A stretch of DNA of 6,935 nt, from NCBI GenBank assembly GCA_030595485.1, contig JAUVDE010000179.1, positions 1 to 6,935 of the forward strand. The letters are read 5' to 3'. This stretch comes from Draconibacterium sp. Lineage in GTDB: Bacteria; Bacteroidota; Bacteroidia; Bacteroidales; Prolixibacteraceae. This document shows positions 5,364 through 6,935 of the stretch, one piece after another (positions within the stretch are counted from its first letter, which is position 1; every line of letters begins with the position of its first letter). A model generated the notes under the pieces. It was not told where the DNA came from. It saw only the letters and a list, made by a program, of their open reading frames with translations, and ran no database searches. The translations under genes and the position numbers were made by a program.

Positions 5364-6935
5364 TTATTTTTCAAGAATTTTTATAGTGGTTCTACGATTT
5401 TGTTTACGTCCTTCAGGTGTTACGTTATCAGCAATTGGCACTGTATCGCCATAACCCTGGTGAGTTAATCGGCCAGTTAAGATTCCTTTTTCCACCAAAT
5501 ATTCCACAACCGATTTTGCTCTGTTTTCCGAAAGCACTTTATTGTCGGCTGCATTACCAGAGCTATCGGTATGTCCTTGAATTTCTACTTTTAACTTGCT
5601 GTTGTTTTTAAGAAACGAAACCAGCGTTTGCAATTCAGGTTCCGATTCTGACAATATAGTGTACGAGTCGGTTTGGTAATAAATATTATGCAATTGCATT
5701 TGTGCCCCAACTTCGATAGGCTCCAATTCAATATTCAAATTAAAGGGGTCGGCCACTGAATTTTCATCGGCCAACAAAAACGTTTCAGAATAAAACAGAA
5801 ACCCGGGTTCCGACACATTAAATGCATAGTTTCTACCCAATGGCAAAGCCATCATAATTTGTCCATTTTCATCGGCATTTTCAAGGCGTGGTTTTTTGTT
5901 ACTCGAATTCAGATTAACCAATTCGATATTAGCTGCAATAGCTTGTTTGGTCACTTTGTTGGTAATCTTGGCTTTCACATACGAAACCGGTTGTGGGCGT
6001 AAACCTGCAGTTAAATTAAACGAAAAAATATCGAGTCCATTTTCAGCTTCCCTTGCCGACGAAAAGTAAGCCATATCACCAATTGAGCTAATGGTTAAGC
6101 CCATATCGTCTTTATGTGTATTAATTGGGTAACCTAAATTTTTCAGCTCATGAACTCCACCTAACTCATCAATAAAAGCCTGAAACAAATCAAAACCTCC
6201 CATTCCAACATGTGTATCAGAAGCAAAGTAGAAGTTCTTATTGTTGGCATGAATAAAAGGTGAAATTTCATTACCCGACGTATTTAAATCTTTTATATTC
6301 TGTGCTTCTTTCCATTGAGGCTTTCCATCATCCGAAAACCCGGAGAACTCAATGCGCCAAATGTCTTTTTTTCCTTTTCCTCCAGGTCGACTACTCGAAA
6401 AATACAAAAAACGATTATCGGACGAAAAAGAAGGTTGCCCTTCCCAAAACGAAGTATTTAGTTTCGAACCGGCATTTTGAGGGACTGTCCATTTATCATC
6501 AATAAATCGTGCAAAATAAATATCGCAGCTTCCCAAACCATCTTCGCGGTTACAAGCTGTAAAAAAGAGTATTTTCGAGTCGGCAGAAAGCGTTTGTGCA
6601 CCTTCGTTTTCGGGTGTATTAACATCGCTTAAAGGCTTTGCACGCTCCCAATTAAACGAATCCAGTTCAACCATAAAAAAGTCTTCTTGCGGACGGCTAC
6701 CGTCTTTCATTAATCGTGTAAATATTAAATGTTTGCCATCTAGCGAAGGCGTTGGCCAATATTCGTCGTTTATACTGTTTACACCATCTCCCAAATTTTC
6801 GGGTTCAAACTCAACCGGGTTTTCAATAGAGTTTAAAGCAAAACGGCAACTGGCCAATTTACAAGCCACAAGGAATTGTCTCTTTTCAGGAATGGCCTTC
6901 GACTCACCATATTTCTCATAAAAGCTAAGGGCTTC
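5364..6935 (-). CDS. OmpA-family envelope protein with PD40 propeller repeats (5' truncated by window)
   Basis: The reading frame is open from the window edge (6935) to the TAA at 5364-5366, so the true start lies outside; a GTG at 6869 is internal to this frame and should not be taken as the start. Of 523 visible residues, 1-40 look like the end of a helical, possibly TPR, segment. About 55-310 hold several PD40/TolB-like repeats (PTPSLDGKHLIFTR, PSFSSDNRFLYFSSSRPGG-x-x-x-KDIW, GFDLF, AYFSSAREAENGLDIF). About 318-395 look like a carboxypeptidase-regulatory or CNA-B-type beta domain (ADENGQIMMALPLGRNYAF). About 412-523 form an OmpA C-terminal domain with the peptidoglycan-binding signature GHTDSSGNAADNKVLSENRAKSVVEYL, including the conserved Asp and Arg. 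This architecture is common in Bacteroidota outer-membrane proteins, sometimes linked to gliding or type IX secretion machinery, but the exact role here is unknown. It anchors to peptidoglycan by inference. The regulator follows after seven bases. Confidence 0.9.
   Translation of the reverse strand, partial: EALSFYEKYGESKAIPEKRQFLVACKLASCRFALNSIENPVEFEPENLGDGVNSINDEYWPTPSLDGKHLIFTRLMKDGSRPQEDFFMVELDSFNWERAKPLSDVNTPENEGAQTLSADSKILFFTACNREDGLGSCDIYFARFIDDKWTVPQNAGSKLNTSFWEGQPSFSSDNRFLYFSSSRPGGKGKKDIWRIEFSGFSDDGKPQWKEAQNIKDLNTSGNEISPFIHANNKNFYFASDTHVGMGGFDLFQAFIDELGGVHELKNLGYPINTHKDDMGLTISSIGDMAYFSSAREAENGLDIFSFNLTAGLRPQPVSYVKAKITNKVTKQAIAANIELVNLNSSNKKPRLENADENGQIMMALPLGRNYAFNVSEPGFLFYSETFLLADENSVADPFNLNIELEPIEVGAQMQLHNIYYQTDSYTILSESEPELQTLVSFLKNNSKLKVEIQGHTDSSGNAADNKVLSENRAKSVVEYLVEKGILTGRLTHQGYGDTVPIADNVTPEGRKQNRRTTIKILEK

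Noticed and set aside
5357..5374. Extended TTG start for the GntR/LacI regulator.
   Set aside because: The extension overlaps the preceding stop codon and adds six non-conserved residues; the ATG at 5356 has a purine-rich AAGGGA ahead of it and fits the usual start of the GntR domain.
6867..6869. GTG as the start codon of the PD40/OmpA gene.
   Set aside because: The frame is open for 22 more codons to the window edge, and the encoded residues look like the continuing helical segment that normally precedes the PD40 repeats, so the gene is truncated by the window rather than starting here.

Overview
The window looks like a chromosomal segment from a member of the Bacteroidota, probably a marine or anaerobic Bacteroidales/Marinilabiliales type. 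This is an inference from several features: AT-rich DNA, weak or absent Shine-Dalgarno sequences before most genes, a PD40/OmpA cell-envelope protein of the kind common in that phylum, a regulator fusing a GntR-type DNA-binding domain to a LacI-like sensor, and a signal peptide ending in Ser-Gln. No rRNA or tRNA gene is present to settle the taxonomy.

Positions 1-2790 (+ strand) carry the end of a branched-chain amino acid operon. It holds the last 58 codons of ilvD (dihydroxy-acid dehydratase), a 124-base gap with small hairpins, ilvB (acetolactate synthase catalytic subunit) and ilvN (its ACT-domain regulatory subunit), and ends in a clear intrinsic terminator at 2752-2786. Together these genes give the first common step and the dehydratase step of valine/isoleucine synthesis. 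ilvC, the step between them, is not in the window and does not follow ilvN before the terminator.

Positions 2565-2943 contain no convincing gene but are rich in structure. First comes a 163-base element bounded by 19-base terminal inverted repeats (18/19 matches), lodged between the ilvN stop codon and the operon terminator. The terminator follows. Then comes a composite repeat: two 27-28-base direct copies of a small hairpin, with a compensatory base-pair change between them, flanking a self-complementary spacer. These two non-coding elements are the least ordinary part of the window.

Positions 2944-6935 (- strand, convergent with ilv) hold three genes read from right to left. The first is a PD40-propeller/OmpA envelope protein truncated by the window edge. 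Seven bases after it comes a GntR/LacI-type transcriptional regulator. After a 52-base gap comes a secreted PQQ-like beta-propeller protein. The spacing suggests co-transcription of at least the first two. No carbohydrate-catabolic or transport gene lies beside the regulator in this window, so its target is unknown.
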